A DNA stretch of 64,000 bases from positions 806,001-870,000 of the forward strand of contig NZ_AQOV01000001.1 in NCBI RefSeq assembly GCF_000365425.1. Direction: 5' to 3'. The position numbers were made by a program, and so were the translations under genes. Source of the DNA: Methylomonas sp. MK1. Lineage in GTDB: Bacteria > Pseudomonadota > Gammaproteobacteria > Methylococcales > Methylomonadaceae. Every line of letters begins with the position of its first letter. Within the stretch, counting starts at the first letter, position 1. Below, in pieces: positions 16,695-26,770 of this stretch. The notes under the pieces are model-generated. The model was given only the letters and a program-made list of their open reading frames with translations, did not search any database and was not told the DNA's origin.

Positions 16695-18956
16695 ATGGCG
16701 ACACGCCACTTCGAAAAATCATTGATCGTCATTGCGCTGATCGTTCTAACGGTTGGCTTAAGCTATACGGATGCACTGTGGCGCTTTGATCGGTGGATTT
16801 ATGATGCCCAACTGAAGCTGCTGGCCACGCCGGCTTCAAAAGATATTGTCATTATCGAAGTCGATCAAAAAAGCCTGCAAAAACTAGGGCGCTGGCCCTG
16901 GCCCAGAGATATTCACGCTCGCCTGCTGGAGACGCTGGCGTCGGCAAAACCCAAGGCGATTGCGTTGGATTTTATTTTTTCCGAAGCGGATCAGCAACAT
17001 CCTGAATTGGACGCGCACTTAAGCCGCGCACTAGCGAGTAACAAACAAGTAATACTGCCGGTTATTGTCGAACGCAATGGCAATAACGTAGTGGAAACGC
17101 TGCCCTTACCTGAATTCGCCAAACACGCTGCGTTGGGGCATGCCAATGTCGATTTGGATAAGGACGGCATCAGTAGAAGCATTTTGTTGCAATTGTCCTT
17201 GGGCGACTCGCAGTGGTTGGCGATGCCGCTGACTATTTATTCTTTGAACCATCCGGAAATACTTGCCGATTTACCGGGCTTACGGACCGAAACATCGCCA
17301 GAAAGCATACATGGCGATTATCGGGTGTGGTTGCCGTTCTTTGCGCCGGGCAGCGATTTCGTTAGAGTTTCTTATTTGGACGTATTGTCGGGGAAGGTGT
17401 CCGGACAATTATTCACCGATAAATACATATTGGTCGGGCTGACCGCCAGCGGCATAGAACGCGACCTGCCGGCACCCTTGGCTGTCGGTGATCGGCCCAT
17501 GAGCGGGGTGGATTTCGTCGCAGCCGGCTTGGATGGCCTCATAAAGCAAACCCTTTGGCAGCCGTTACCGGGCCATTGGCAATTCCTGTTAAGCCTGGCG
17601 ATAGCCGGTATCGCCGTCAAGATCAGCACTTGTTTTTCACTGCGCTGGCTCGCACTGGCTGTCTCGATACTATCGATGGCAATTTTACTGTTTTGCTTGG
17701 TCTTACTGCATACCAGCCACTATTGGTTTGCACCGTCCGTGGCGTTACTGGTGTTAATAATCAGCTATCCACTACGCAGCTGGCGGCATTTTGAGAAACT
17801 GATCCAGTCCTTATTCGCGGAACGCAAACGCGCCTACATCACCTTAAACGCTATCGTCGATGGTGTCATAACCACAGATGATAAAGGCTCAATCGAATAC
17901 ATGAATGCCGCCGCTCTGGATATCATCGGCAGCAAACGCCCCAAGACCGCCAGCCAAAATATCGACGACATATTTAGCCTGGAAATAGACGGCAAACCGC
18001 ATCGAATCGCTGAATTGATACAGCAAAGCGTCATCAATCAGGGACCGTTGAAAATCAGCAATACTCGCCTATCCATTTCCGACCACTACGCGATGAACGC
18101 CAATCTGACCATCGCCCCTTTGATAGGCAGTCGGGGCGCACTGATGGGCACGGTGTTGACCATCAACGATATTGGCGAACGGGTGCTCATGGCGAAAATG
18201 CTGCTGAAAAAAGCCGAAGAACAAACCGTAATGCGAGAATTGATTAACCGGACCGAACAAGTCAGCTTGGCCAAAAGCCAATTTCTGTCGCAAATGAGCC
18301 ACGAATTGCGTACGCCGCTGAATGCCATTATCGGTTTTGCGCAGCTGATGCAAATGGACGATCCGGAACACCCTTTGGCCGAAACCCACCTGGACTCGGT
18401 CAATGAAATACTCAAGGCCGGTCTGCACCTACTCGGGCTAATAAACGAGCTTTTGGATCTGGCTAAAATCGAGTCCGGCAAAATCAGCGTGAATATCGGC
18501 AGCATCAATTTGGTGGAGCTGATCAACGATTGCCAAACCCTGATCACACCCTTGGTGCAAAATAAAGGCTTGGCGCTAATTGTCGATAATCCCTTACCCG
18601 GGAACATTGAGCTACAAGCTGACCCGAAACGCGCCAAACAAATTTTATTGAATTTTCTGTCCAACGCCGTGAAATATAATCGCCCCAACGGTTCCATCAA
18701 CCTGAGCAGCAGACGGATAGACGATAATCGGGTAAGAATTTCTATTACCGATACCGGCAAAGGTCTGGCGGAGCAACAACAGCAATTGTTATTCCAATCG
18801 TTTCAGCGTCTGGGTGCGGATAATACCGACATAGAAGGCACCGGTATAGGATTGGCAATTACCAAACAACTGGCGGAACTGATGAACGGTACTGTCGGCG
18901 TTAGCAGCACGCCGGGTGTGGGCAGCACGTTTTGGGTGGAATTACTGATCCGTTAA
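16695..18956 (+). CDS. CHASE2-domain sensor histidine kinase
   Basis: Membrane-bound two-component kinase of 753 aa. Order: one N-terminal membrane segment; a periplasmic CHASE2 sensor domain (about 30-300, with WPWPRDIHARLL and KAIALDFIFSE); three membrane segments (about 300-365); a PAS domain (about 380-490); HisKA with the phosphorylated histidine in SQMSHELRTPLNAI near residue 535; and HATPase with the GTGIGLAITKQLAELM glycine box. No response-regulator gene is adjacent. Downstream are a FecR-domain protein and an OmpA-like protein, families often found beside CHASE2 sensors, so they may act together at the envelope. Confidence 0.93.
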   Translation: MATRHFEKSLIVIALIVLTVGLSYTDALWRFDRWIYDAQLKLLATPASKDIVIIEVDQKSLQKLGRWPWPRDIHARLLETLASAKPKAIALDFIFSEADQQHPELDAHLSRALASNKQVILPVIVERNGNNVVETLPLPEFAKHAALGHANVDLDKDGISRSILLQLSLGDSQWLAMPLTIYSLNHPEILADLPGLRTETSPESIHGDYRVWLPFFAPGSDFVRVSYLDVLSGKVSGQLFTDKYILVGLTASGIERDLPAPLAVGDRPMSGVDFVAAGLDGLIKQTLWQPLPGHWQFLLSLAIAGIAVKISTCFSLRWLALAVSILSMAILLFCLVLLHTSHYWFAPSVALLVLIISYPLRSWRHFEKLIQSLFAERKRAYITLNAIVDGVITTDDKGSIEYMNAAALDIIGSKRPKTASQNIDDIFSLEIDGKPHRIAELIQQSVINQGPLKISNTRLSISDHYAMNANLTIAPLIGSRGALMGTVLTINDIGERVLMAKMLLKKAEEQTVMRELINRTEQVSLAKSQFLSQMSHELRTPLNAIIGFAQLMQMDDPEHPLAETHLDSVNEILKAGLHLLGLINELLDLAKIESGKISVNIGSINLVELINDCQTLITPLVQNKGLALIVDNPLPGNIELQADPKRAKQILLNFLSNAVKYNRPNGSINLSSRRIDDNRVRISITDTGKGLAEQQQQLLFQSFQRLGADNTDIEGTGIGLAITKQLAELMNGTVGVSSTPGVGSTFWVELLIR

Positions 18957-19162
18957 GCCGCCGAGGTTTTTATCTAATACCGGTAACCGTTCCGTAAGCG
19001 CTAGTTTCCGATATTGCGCGCGCGGCCGGAAGCCAGACAGTGAACCGAATCCCATATAGCCGCCGGGCTCCCGCCTTCGCCGGTGAGACATTATTTAAGA
19101 GCAGCGTAACGAATAGCGCTAAAACAAAAAAGCTCTTGAATCTAACAACAATTAAATGCTGT

Positions 19163-19170
19163 CTATACTT
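19163..19170 (+). promoter_or_regulatory. Sigma-S-like -10 element before the FecR-domain gene
   Basis: CTATACTT matches the extended -10 preferred by RpoS; it is 68 bp before the ATG at 19238. A conventional -35 box at the right spacing is not evident, which also fits a sigma-S promoter. Only a motif match. Confidence 0.35.
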
Positions 19171-19237
19171 ACACGCTAAATTTCAATACCGCCGACGCGG
19201 CTATTGATGTCCCAAAACACCGTTTGTAGAGGCCATT

Positions 19238-19684
19238 ATGAAACGTCTTTTCGCCTGTTGTAGCCTGGGGTTAGCCCTTTGCATGCCGAATGCGGTATCG
19301 GCCGATGAAACAGTCATCGGATACATCAAAACCATCAACGATCAAACGACTATTGACGAGAGTAGCGGCCCGATCAAAGCCAGCCTTGGTTCGCCGATTC
19401 ATGTCGGCAACGTCATCAAAACCGACCAGAACGGCGCTGCTGGGGTAACGCTGAAAGACAATACCATTTTGTCGATCGGCCCGAATACCGAATTAAAAAT
19501 AGAAGCGTATCAATTCGAACCACAGCAGGACAAATTGCAATTAAACGCCAGCTTATTAAAAGGCACCCTGCATTATATTTCCGGCGTCATCGCCAAACTT
19601 AAGCCGGAAGCGGTAACGGTAAAAACCCCTACCGGCGTGATTGCGGTGAGAGGCACGCGTTTTTTAGTCAAAGTTGAAGAATAA
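19238..19684 (+). CDS. FecR-domain periplasmic protein
   Basis: Secreted protein of 148 aa with a signal peptide ending near MPNAVSADE. The rest is a single FecR domain: GSPIHVGNVIKTDQNGAAGVTLKDNTILSIGPNTEL and VKTPTGVIAVRGTRF are the conserved signatures. It is not the iron-dicitrate regulator FecR, which has an N-terminal cytoplasmic domain; stand-alone FecR-fold proteins like this are of unknown function. It lies 14 bp before an OmpA-like gene, so the two are co-transcribed, and follows a CHASE2 kinase after 281 bp. Confidence 0.88.
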   Translation: MKRLFACCSLGLALCMPNAVSADETVIGYIKTINDQTTIDESSGPIKASLGSPIHVGNVIKTDQNGAAGVTLKDNTILSIGPNTELKIEAYQFEPQQDKLQLNASLLKGTLHYISGVIAKLKPEAVTVKTPTGVIAVRGTRFLVKVEE

Positions 19685-19698
19685 GCCGAGTATTTGCC

Positions 19699-20289
19699 AT
19701 GACGACAATTTCCTTACCCAAAACCCTCACATTCGCCGCTGCACTGGCGTTAACCGGTTGCGCCAAATCTTATTTGGTATTGCTGGAAGATCACGACGGC
19801 TCAACCGGAAAAGTGATTTTCAGCGGTGCCAACAGCGAAACCGTGGTTGAACAAGCCGGTTTTGGTGCAGCTCTGGACAACTCCAAAACCGTATTCAAAG
19901 TCGAACAAGAAAAAATCAATAAAGACTTTGGCAGAGCCTTGGCTTCCGAGCCGGTATTGCCGGAGATATTTTTATTGTATTTTGAGACCGGCGGCACCAA
20001 GCTGACCGCCGAATCGGCGGCTTTGATTCCCAAGATCATCGAAACCGCCGGCAAACATCCGGCCGCCGATATTTCAGTGATCGGTCACACCGATACGGTG
20101 GGCGATGCGGGCAAAAACGAAAAATTGGCGAATGAGCGCGCCGTTCAGGTAAGCCGTTTGTTCGACCCTAGTAAGCTGGATGTGAAGGAAGTCGCCGTCA
20201 CATCGCACGGCGAAAAGAATTTGTTGATCAAGACCGGCGATGAAACGTCCGAACCGCGAAACCGTCGGGTAGAGGTGACGATACGATAA
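19699..20289 (+). CDS. OmpA-family peptidoglycan-associated lipoprotein-like protein
   Basis: 196-aa protein with an N-terminal signal ending in LALTGCAKS, a lipobox with Cys at residue 21, so it is probably a lipoprotein. The C-terminal half is an OmpA/Pal peptidoglycan-binding domain: FETGGTKLTAESAALIPKI, VIGHTDTVGDAGKNEKLANERA and the final RNRRVEVTIR. It likely tethers the outer membrane to the wall. Together with the FecR-domain gene it forms a two-gene unit ended by a clear terminator. Confidence 0.9.
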   Translation: MTTISLPKTLTFAAALALTGCAKSYLVLLEDHDGSTGKVIFSGANSETVVEQAGFGAALDNSKTVFKVEQEKINKDFGRALASEPVLPEIFLLYFETGGTKLTAESAALIPKIIETAGKHPAADISVIGHTDTVGDAGKNEKLANERAVQVSRLFDPSKLDVKEVAVTSHGEKNLLIKTGDETSEPRNRRVEVTIR

Positions 20290-20302
20290 TTTTCTAACAT
20301 GT

Positions 20303-20334
20303 AAAACCGCCGGCGCGGAAGCTGGCGGTTTTTT
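20303..20334 (+). terminator. Rho-independent terminator after the OmpA-like gene
   Basis: AAAACCGCC pairs with GGCGGTTTT, followed by more Ts, 14 bp after the stop at 20289. It also separates the convergent dsbC gene and may act from that side too, since an A-run precedes the stem. Confidence 0.85.
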
Positions 20335-20343
20335 CGTATTTGC

Positions 20344-21054
20344 TTATTCGCTGGCCAGCACTTTTGCTAATTGCGCTGCGGGTACATAGCCAGGCAAGAT
20401 ATTGCCTTTTTGCGTGACTATCATTGGTGTGCCGTTCATACCGAATGCTTCGCCCAAGGCCATATGTTCATCCACCGGGTTTTCGCAGGTTTTCGCGTCC
20501 AGATGTTCACCCTTCTTCGCGGTGGTTAGCGCTTTATTTTTGTCGGCAGCACACCAGACTGACACGGCTTTTTTGTAAGAATCCGACCCTTTGCCGGCTC
20601 TAGGAAAAAACATGTAGCGTATCGTAATGCCCTGCGCCATGTATTGATCGATTTCAGAGTGCAACTTACGGCAATAACCGCAATCAATGTCGGTAAAGAT
20701 AGACACGACATGTTTGCTGGTTTCCGGTTTGAAAATAATCATTTTTTGTTCGCCGACTTTATCCAGCGAGGCTTTACGCACGTCAGCCAGCTTGGATTCG
20801 GTGATATTTTTCTTTGCTTCGGCGTCGAATAATTGCCCTTGCAGTAAATATTTACCGTCTTCAGATGCGTAAAAGATATTGCCGCCCATGGACACTTCGT
20901 ACAGACCTTTGACTTCCGATGGTTTCACCGAGTCAACCTGCCCCCCGGGCATAAACTCACTCAAGGCTTTTTTAATGGCGGCTTCGTCGGCAAATAATGC
21001 TGGGCTAATCAAAGCCAGTAGCGTCAAAGCCAGAATGTGTGTGATTTTTTTCAT
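20344..21054 (-). CDS. dsbC: Thiol:disulfide interchange protein DsbC
   Basis: Periplasmic disulfide isomerase, 236 aa. A signal peptide (about 22 aa) is followed by an N-terminal dimerisation domain and a thioredoxin-fold domain with the active site CGYC in FTDIDCGYCRKLH. The cis-proline region NGTPMIV is present. The length is typical. It lies after rseP on the same strand with a 63-bp gap, where bamA lies in many relatives, so it may be on the same transcript. It would be kept reduced by a DsbD-type protein, which is not in this window. Confidence 0.93.
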   Translation of the reverse strand: MKKITHILALTLLALISPALFADEAAIKKALSEFMPGGQVDSVKPSEVKGLYEVSMGGNIFYASEDGKYLLQGQLFDAEAKKNITESKLADVRKASLDKVGEQKMIIFKPETSKHVVSIFTDIDCGYCRKLHSEIDQYMAQGITIRYMFFPRAGKGSDSYKKAVSVWCAADKNKALTTAKKGEHLDAKTCENPVDEHMALGEAFGMNGTPMIVTQKGNILPGYVPAAQLAKVLASE

Positions 21055-21117
21055 GTAATTACCAGGGAAGATTAGAAAGGAATGTGGTTGACCACAACGC
21101 TGATGCTTTGTTCAGCG

Positions 21118-22482
21118 TTATTGAAATAATCTGCCTATATCGAGAAACATCGCCAAGCCCATCAGCAGCATCAATAGCAGCATGCCGGCTTGTTGAAAAT
21201 ACAGTTGTATTCTTTCCGGAAGCGGGCTGCCTTTAATGGCCTCAACCGCGAAAAACAGCAAATGACCGCCGTCCAGCACCGGCACCGGCAGTAAATTCAG
21301 GACACCCAGACTGACGCTAACCAAACCCAGAAACTTCAGAAATGCAGTAAATCCCATTTCAGCCGATTGACCGGCGTATTGGGCAATGCTGATGGGGCCG
21401 CTCAAATTCTCGACTGAAGCGGAACCCACCACCATTTTTCCCATCATTTTTAGAGTCGTCACCGCATAAAACCAAACTCTCTTTCCGGCGACTGGCACTG
21501 CATCCAAAGGCGATAAGGCATGTGTCACCATCATGGAGTCCAGCAATTCTTTCGGCGCGTCGACACCTGCGCCGATTTTACCGACTGCCTTACCCTCGCC
21601 CTGCTGCTCGCTACGCGGCGTGATGCTTAATGGCAATTGCGCGCCGCTGCGCTCCAGCAATAATTTAATTTCGACATCCGGCCGGGCCTGCACATAATCC
21701 ACCCATTGTTGCCAGTCGGTAATGGCGGTGCCGTCCGCGCTGAGAATTAAATCCCCGCTTTGTAAACCAGCTTGTTTGGCAACCCCATCGTCAAGCAGCT
21801 TACCGATGACCGGCTTTATAGTCGGCACCCAAGGCTTCAAACCTAAACGCTTATGTAGCGTTTCCGGAGTTTGTACATCTTGTTCTGTTAGGTGAATCAA
21901 GCGAATTTGTTGACTGTCGTCTATCGCTTTAGTCAGCACGCTGATGTCAGTTTTACCGTCAATCGCCAAGGTCAACAAAGTATCCAGGGCTTCTATCCAG
22001 GTCGGCGTGACGGTCTCGTCGATACTGACGATTTCCTCGCCTGTCGCAAAACCGGCTTGCTCGGCCAGAGATCCGGCTTCCACTCCACCGATGACCGGTC
22101 TGACGCCTGCTTCGCCGATGACCAACACCAACCAAAATAAAACCACGGCCAGCAGTAAATTGGCGATAGGTCCGGCGGCGACTACGGCGGTTCTGGCCAG
22201 CAACGGTTGCCTATTAAATGCATAGGGCAAATCCTCGGTTTTAACCGCCTCTTCGCGTTCGTCAACCATTTTTACATAGCCGCCCAACGGAATCGCAGCG
22301 ATAACAAATTGGGTATCGGCAGGGCTTTTTTGCCAGCTGATCAGCGGCTTGCCGAAACCGATGGAAAAACGAATAACTTTGATGCCTACCTTGCGCGCTG
22401 CCCAAAAATGGCCGTATTCATGAAACGCCACCAACACTGCGATGGCGACGATGAAATAAAACAAGGTGTGCAAAGTATCCAT
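21118..22482 (-). CDS. rseP: Site-2 metalloprotease RseP
   Basis: Inner-membrane zinc protease that cuts RseA-type anti-sigma factors and releases sigma-E. The 454-aa product has the catalytic AFHEYGHFWAARKVG in the first membrane segment, two PDZ domains (about 110-185 and 205-290) and the LDGG motif in PVPVLDGGHLLFF, with the last membrane helix at the C-terminus. It follows dxr by 3 nt in the usual envelope cluster. Confidence 0.96.
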   Translation of the reverse strand: MDTLHTLFYFIVAIAVLVAFHEYGHFWAARKVGIKVIRFSIGFGKPLISWQKSPADTQFVIAAIPLGGYVKMVDEREEAVKTEDLPYAFNRQPLLARTAVVAAGPIANLLLAVVLFWLVLVIGEAGVRPVIGGVEAGSLAEQAGFATGEEIVSIDETVTPTWIEALDTLLTLAIDGKTDISVLTKAIDDSQQIRLIHLTEQDVQTPETLHKRLGLKPWVPTIKPVIGKLLDDGVAKQAGLQSGDLILSADGTAITDWQQWVDYVQARPDVEIKLLLERSGAQLPLSITPRSEQQGEGKAVGKIGAGVDAPKELLDSMMVTHALSPLDAVPVAGKRVWFYAVTTLKMMGKMVVGSASVENLSGPISIAQYAGQSAEMGFTAFLKFLGLVSVSLGVLNLLPVPVLDGGHLLFFAVEAIKGSPLPERIQLYFQQAGMLLLMLLMGLAMFLDIGRLFQ

Positions 22483-22485
22483 TAA

Positions 22486-23670
22486 CTAGTGTTTGAGCTC
22501 GGCAATCACTGCATTAGCAACGTCCCTGGCCTGCCGGTCGGCTGCTAGGACATGTTCGAGCGTATCGGCGCAATCGGCTTTAAATTTTGCCATGCTCCGC
22601 TCTATGATGCGCGCAATATCGGTAAAGCGCACCTGCTCGTTCAAAAAGGCTTCTACAGCAATTTCATTGGCTGCATTCAAAACAGTCGGCATAATGCCAC
22701 CGGCTTTGATAGCTTCGTAGGCCAATCTCAGACAAGGAAATCGCTGTAAATCGGGCTGTTCGAAATCCATGTGTTTGACTTCGAAAATATTCAACGGCGC
22801 TACACCTGAATCAAAACGTTCCGGCCAAGCCATCGCATGAGCGATGGGTGTGCGCATATCAGGGTTGCCCATTTGCGCCAACACGGAGCCATCGACATAA
22901 TCAACCATGGAATGAATGATGCTTTGCGGATGAATCACCACTTGAATCGCATCGGGGTCCATATTGAACAGCAGACAGGCTTCGATCAACTCCAAGCCTT
23001 TGTTCATCATCGTCGCCGAATCTACGGAAATTTTCCGGCCCATATCCCATTTTGGATGCGCGACCGCTTGGTCGGGCGTCACAGTATCCAGATCGGCTAT
23101 CGGCGTTTGTCGAAACGGACCGCCGGATGCAGTCAATAAAATGCGTCTGGCTTGTTTGGCAGTATGCCCGGTGGTGTAACCGGCCGGCATGCATTGAAAT
23201 ATTGCGTTGTGCTCGCTATCTATAGGTAACAAGGTCGCGCCGTTTTCGGCGACGGCTTGCATAAAGATTTGCCCGGACATGACCAAGGCTTCCTTATTAG
23301 CCAGCAATACCGTTTTGCCGGCTTTCGCGGCCGCCAAGGTCGGCAACAAACCTGCTGCGCCAACGATAGCGGCCATTACCGCATCAACATCGTCCAGGGT
23401 GGCGACTTGCGTCAAGGCATCTGCGCCGGCCAGTACCTTCATGCCGGCGACCGGCGAACCGGCGATTTTGTCTTTAAACGCTTGAGCATTGTCCGGATTG
23501 GCGACTACCGCATATTCCGGTCGATGTGCCAGACATTGTTCGTACAAGGCGTCAATATTACCGTTGGCGGTGAGAGCGACCACCTTGTATAAATCGGGAT
23601 GGCGAGCTACGACATCGAGTGTACTGACGCCAATCGAACCTGTGGCTCCGAGTATGCAAATACCTTTCAT
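22486..23670 (-). CDS. dxr: 1-deoxy-D-xylulose 5-phosphate reductoisomerase
   Basis: Second enzyme of the MEP isoprenoid pathway, converting DXP to MEP with NADPH. The 394-aa protein has the NADPH-binding [13 protein letters not shown] at the N-terminus, the metal/substrate loop [13 protein letters not shown] and [14 protein letters not shown] [11 protein letters not shown]. The start overlaps the stop of cdsA by 3 nt (ATGA). Isoprenoid precursors made here feed UppS two genes upstream. Confidence 0.97.
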   Translation of the reverse strand: MKGICILGATGSIGVSTLDVVARHPDLYKVVALTANGNIDALYEQCLAHRPEYAVVANPDNAQAFKDKIAGSPVAGMKVLAGADALTQVATLDDVDAVMAAIVGAAGLLPTLAAAKAGKTVLLANKEALVMSGQIFMQAVAENGATLLPIDSEHNAIFQCMPAGYTTGHTAKQARRILLTASGGPFRQTPIADLDTVTPDQAVAHPKWDMGRKISVDSATMMNKGLELIEACLLFNMDPDAIQVVIHPQSIIHSMVDYVDGSVLAQMGNPDMRTPIAHAMAWPERFDSGVAPLNIFEVKHMDFEQPDLQRFPCLRLAYEAIKAGGIMPTVLNAANEIAVEAFLNEQVRFTDIARIIERSMAKFKADCADTLEHVLAADRQARDVANAVIAELKH

Positions 23671-24590
23671 GCGTAAAACACCCTACCAATCAATAAAATG
23701 CCAGCATAGAAAAAAGGTGCGGCGGCGATAATACTATCCACTCTATCCAATACGCCGCCATGACCAGGCAACAAGTTTCCGCTGTCTTTAACACCTTTTT
23801 TACGTTTGATCAGACTAAAAAACAAATCACCATAAATCGAAATCAACACGGTCATGACCGACAAAATCAACATATCGGTCCAAACCAATCCATTAAGAAA
23901 TCTTAATGCTCCAGAGTCAGCCTGTTCCGGCTGAGTGGCAGTAATCCAACCATAGATAGTAAAACCTATACCGCATACAGCAGCAGATATTAAGGCGCCA
24001 TACATGCCTTGGACCGTTTTACCTGGGCTTATTTCCGGAGCGAGCTTGTCTTTGCCCCAAGTTTTACCGGCAAAGAAGGCGGAAATATCCGCAGCCCAAA
24101 TCAACAGCAAAAAGTAGATCACCATGCCGGGACCGTAATAAGCCCTTAATTTGCTGAGAAACATCCACGCCGAAAGCAATATCAACCAACCGCTGAACGT
24201 CTTGAGCCGCGATTTGAATTCGATATTTATCAACTGGGAACCGGCTTTTCGGATCAAAACCATCATCAACACCCAAAACATCACAGGAGCGATGACAAAC
24301 CATTCCAATGCATCCGAATAATCCTTGATTTCCGGCCATTCCATCGCTTCGCTTAGCAGTTCCAACAACACGGTCCAGTAGGTAACGCCCAGCATTGGCA
24401 AAATCAGAAACGCTACGAAAATTATTTTCCGGGTGACTGTGTTGACATCGGTCAAGGCCATCCATTCAAAGGCGGCTATCAAGGTAATGACTGCGATAAA
24501 GAGGGAGAAATAAAGGGCTGGCAATTGCATAACTGCCGTGATGCACACGGCAGCCAGTACTAGCGCGGTTAAGATGCGTTTTAATAACAT
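23667..24590 (-). CDS. cdsA: Phosphatidate cytidylyltransferase CdsA
   Basis: Makes CDP-diacylglycerol from phosphatidate and CTP in the inner membrane. The protein (307 aa) has about eight hydrophobic segments. The C-terminal CDP-diglyceride synthase signature is clear: [28 protein letters not shown]. It overlaps dxr by 4 nt and follows uppS after 38 bp. The length is somewhat above the E. coli CdsA (285 aa), which is common. Confidence 0.95.
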   Translation of the reverse strand: MLLKRILTALVLAAVCITAVMQLPALYFSLFIAVITLIAAFEWMALTDVNTVTRKIIFVAFLILPMLGVTYWTVLLELLSEAMEWPEIKDYSDALEWFVIAPVMFWVLMMVLIRKAGSQLINIEFKSRLKTFSGWLILLSAWMFLSKLRAYYGPGMVIYFLLLIWAADISAFFAGKTWGKDKLAPEISPGKTVQGMYGALISAAVCGIGFTIYGWITATQPEQADSGALRFLNGLVWTDMLILSVMTVLISIYGDLFFSLIKRKKGVKDSGNLLPGHGGVLDRVDSIIAAAPFFYAGILLIGRVFYA

Positions 24591-24628
24591 GTGTTTGATT
24601 TTTAATTATTATGGTTATAGAAAAATCC

Positions 24629-25393
24629 CTAGAGAACTCTGTTATCGATGACTTGTTCGCCAGTGTGTCCGAAGCGCCTTTGCCGGCCTTTGAAGCTACC
24701 GATAGCCTTTTCCAACGCTTTCTGATCAAAATCGGGCCAAAGCGCATCAGTAAAATAAAATTCTGTATACGCCAATTGCCATAGCAGAAAATTACTGATG
24801 CGTTCTTCGCCGCCCGAACGGATAAACAAATCAGGCTCGGGTAACTCTGCGGTAACCAGATACTGATTGACGAGCTGCTCTGAAATAGCTTGTTCGTCAA
24901 TCTCGCCCGATTTTACCCCGGCAACGATTTTCCGCAATGCTTGGGTGATGTCCCAACGTCCGCCATAGTTGGCGGCAATCAACAATGTCAATCCGTCGTT
25001 TTGTGCTGTTTGCCCTTCGGCAGTGGCGATTTTTTCCCGCAGCTTTTCCGGAAACGCACTTTTATCGCCGATGATTTTCAGCCTGATGTTATTTTTATCG
25101 AGCTTGTCAACCTCGGATTGCAGCGTATTCATGAATAGTTCCATCAACAAACTCACTTCATCCTGCGGCCTGCGCCAGTTTTCGCTGCTAAAAGCGAACA
25201 AAGACAGCACTTCGATGTTCTGTTTGGCACAATATTCGACGATCTTCCTGACCGCCTTGACGCCGGCATAATGCCCCATGATCCTGGGCATCAAGCGTTT
25301 TTGCGCCCAGCGACCGTTGCCATCCATGATGATGGCAATATGCCGTGGGTTGCCGTTATTTATCGCCGGTTTATCGTTATCAGCAGCAGTCAT
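24629..25393 (-). CDS. uppS: Undecaprenyl diphosphate synthase
   Basis: Makes the C55 lipid carrier for peptidoglycan and O-antigen by cis-prenyl transfer. The 254-aa protein has the signature IIMDGNGRWAQKR with the Asp and Arg that bind the pyrophosphate, LSLFAFSSENWRRP, and RSGGEERISNFLLWQLAYTE. The length matches the family. It lies 12 bp after frr. Confidence 0.97.
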   Translation of the reverse strand: MTAADNDKPAINNGNPRHIAIIMDGNGRWAQKRLMPRIMGHYAGVKAVRKIVEYCAKQNIEVLSLFAFSSENWRRPQDEVSLLMELFMNTLQSEVDKLDKNNIRLKIIGDKSAFPEKLREKIATAEGQTAQNDGLTLLIAANYGGRWDITQALRKIVAGVKSGEIDEQAISEQLVNQYLVTAELPEPDLFIRSGGEERISNFLLWQLAYTEFYFTDALWPDFDQKALEKAIGSFKGRQRRFGHTGEQVIDNRVL

Positions 25394-25405
25394 CTCGCCT
25401 CTCGG

Positions 25406-25963
25406 TTACATGGAAAGCAAGTCGGCTTCTTTTTCTTCAAGATGCTTCTCTACTTCCTTGATGTATTGATCGGTGAGCTTTTGGATCTTTTCTTCGGCCT
25501 GACGTGCGTCGTCCTCGGAAATTAGTTTCTCTTTCAACGCGTCCTTGATCGCGGCATTGGCGTCACGGCGAATATTTCGAATCGCTACCCGACCTTGTTC
25601 CGCTTCATTTTTGACGATTTTAACCAAATCGCGGCGGCGCTCTTCGGTCAGCGCCGGCAAAGGCAAGCGAATCACAGTGCCTTGTGTAGCAGGGTTTAAA
25701 CCCAAACCGGAAGACATAATGGCTTTCTCGATAGCCTGGATCATGCTTTTTTCCCAAGGCACGACTTTCAAAGTACGCGCGTCCTCGACGGACACATTGG
25801 CAACCTGAGATAAAGGTGATTCATTGCCGTAATAAGTCACACTGATTTGATCCAGCAAACTGGGATGGGCGCGCCCGGTTCTAATTTTGGTAAATGCTTT
25901 TTGCAAGGACTCGATGCTTTTCACCATACGTGATGCGGCATCTTGTTGAATATCGCTGATCAT
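25406..25963 (-). CDS. frr: Ribosome recycling factor
   Basis: Splits post-termination ribosomes together with EF-G. The 185-aa length is exactly that of the family. The motif [22 protein letters not shown] in the first helix and [24 protein letters not shown] are diagnostic. It follows pyrH by 4 nt. No unusual feature. Confidence 0.98.
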   Translation of the reverse strand: MISDIQQDAASRMVKSIESLQKAFTKIRTGRAHPSLLDQISVTYYGNESPLSQVANVSVEDARTLKVVPWEKSMIQAIEKAIMSSGLGLNPATQGTVIRLPLPALTEERRRDLVKIVKNEAEQGRVAIRNIRRDANAAIKDALKEKLISEDDARQAEEKIQKLTDQYIKEVEKHLEEKEADLLSM

Positions 25964-25967
25964 TTTG

Positions 25968-26687
25968 TTAGTTCCTCTCGATTAGGGAGCCTATATCTTC
26001 ACCGCGCATCAAGCGCATGATCGCTCCCGGCTCAAATACATTCATTACCCGCATAGGCAGATTATTGTCCCGGCACAAGACCAAGGCCGTGGTGTCCATG
26101 ACATTCAAGCGCTGGTCGATGGCTTCGTCATAGGTCAGACGAGGATAGAATACTGCGTCCGCGACTTTATTCGGGTCCGCCGAATAAACGCCTTTGACTT
26201 TCGTCGCTTTAATCATCAACTCGGCGTCTATCTCTATGGCGCGTAAACTGGCGGCGGTATCAGTAGTGAAAAACGGATTGCCCGTGCCGGCAGCGAAAAT
26301 AGCCACTCTACCTTTTTCCAAATGCCTGACGGCCCGGCGACGGATATAGTCTTCGCACACCTGATTGATTTTCAGGGCAGTCATCACCCGAACCGGCTGC
26401 CCGAGATACTCCAGTGCATCCTGCATGGCCAAGGCATTAATTACCGTCGCTAACATACCCATTTGATCGCCGGTGACCCGATTCAGGCCTTCCGATGCTT
26501 TCTCGCCGCCGCGCAAAATATTGCCGCCACCGATGACCAAGCCGACCTGGATACCTGCATCGCACAAGTCTTTCACTTCCTGAGCCAAGCGTTGCACTAT
26601 ATCGGGATCGATACTGCCGCCGCGTTCGCTCGCCAGTGCTTCGCCGCTCAATTTAAGTAAAATTCTCTGACAAATCAATTGACTCAT
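25968..26687 (-). CDS. pyrH: UMP kinase PyrH
   Basis: Phosphorylates UMP to UDP; bacterial hexameric type, regulated by GTP and [13 protein letters not shown] near the N-terminus, [11 protein letters not shown], and [19 protein letters not shown] are family signatures. A longer frame reaches 26723, but ATG 26687 ([15 protein letters not shown]) gives the normal length of 239 aa. It is separated from tsf by a hairpin terminator, so a separate promoter or read-through is needed. Confidence 0.97.
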   Translation of the reverse strand: MSQLICQRILLKLSGEALASERGGSIDPDIVQRLAQEVKDLCDAGIQVGLVIGGGNILRGGEKASEGLNRVTGDQMGMLATVINALAMQDALEYLGQPVRVMTALKINQVCEDYIRRRAVRHLEKGRVAIFAAGTGNPFFTTDTAASLRAIEIDAELMIKATKVKGVYSADPNKVADAVFYPRLTYDEAIDQRLNVMDTTALVLCRDNNLPMRVMNVFEPGAIMRLMRGEDIGSLIERN

Positions 26688-26735
26688 AATCAAATATCCA
26701 CCGTAAACATGGGTTAAAAGCAACGAACTAATATA

Positions 26736-26761
26736 AATAAACCCGGCGAACCGGGTTTATT
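26736..26761 (-). terminator. Hairpin terminator between tsf and pyrH
   Basis: AATAAACCCGG and CCGGGTTTATT form an 11-bp perfect stem with a 4-base CGAA loop. On the minus strand it is followed by a short AT-rich run (TTTATATT). It lies 9 bp after the tsf stop and probably reduces read-through into pyrH. Confidence 0.75.
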
Positions 26762-26770
26762 AGGAGGCTT

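Noticed and set aside
18069..18760. Long minus-strand open frames inside the CHASE2 kinase gene
   Set aside because: They run opposite to a clear multi-domain kinase with all motifs intact and have no ribosome site; they are shadow frames.
21096..21119. Terminator after rseP
   Set aside because: An 8-bp stem (AACGCTGA/TCAGCGTT) exists but lacks a T-run and overlaps the stop codon; it was not listed.
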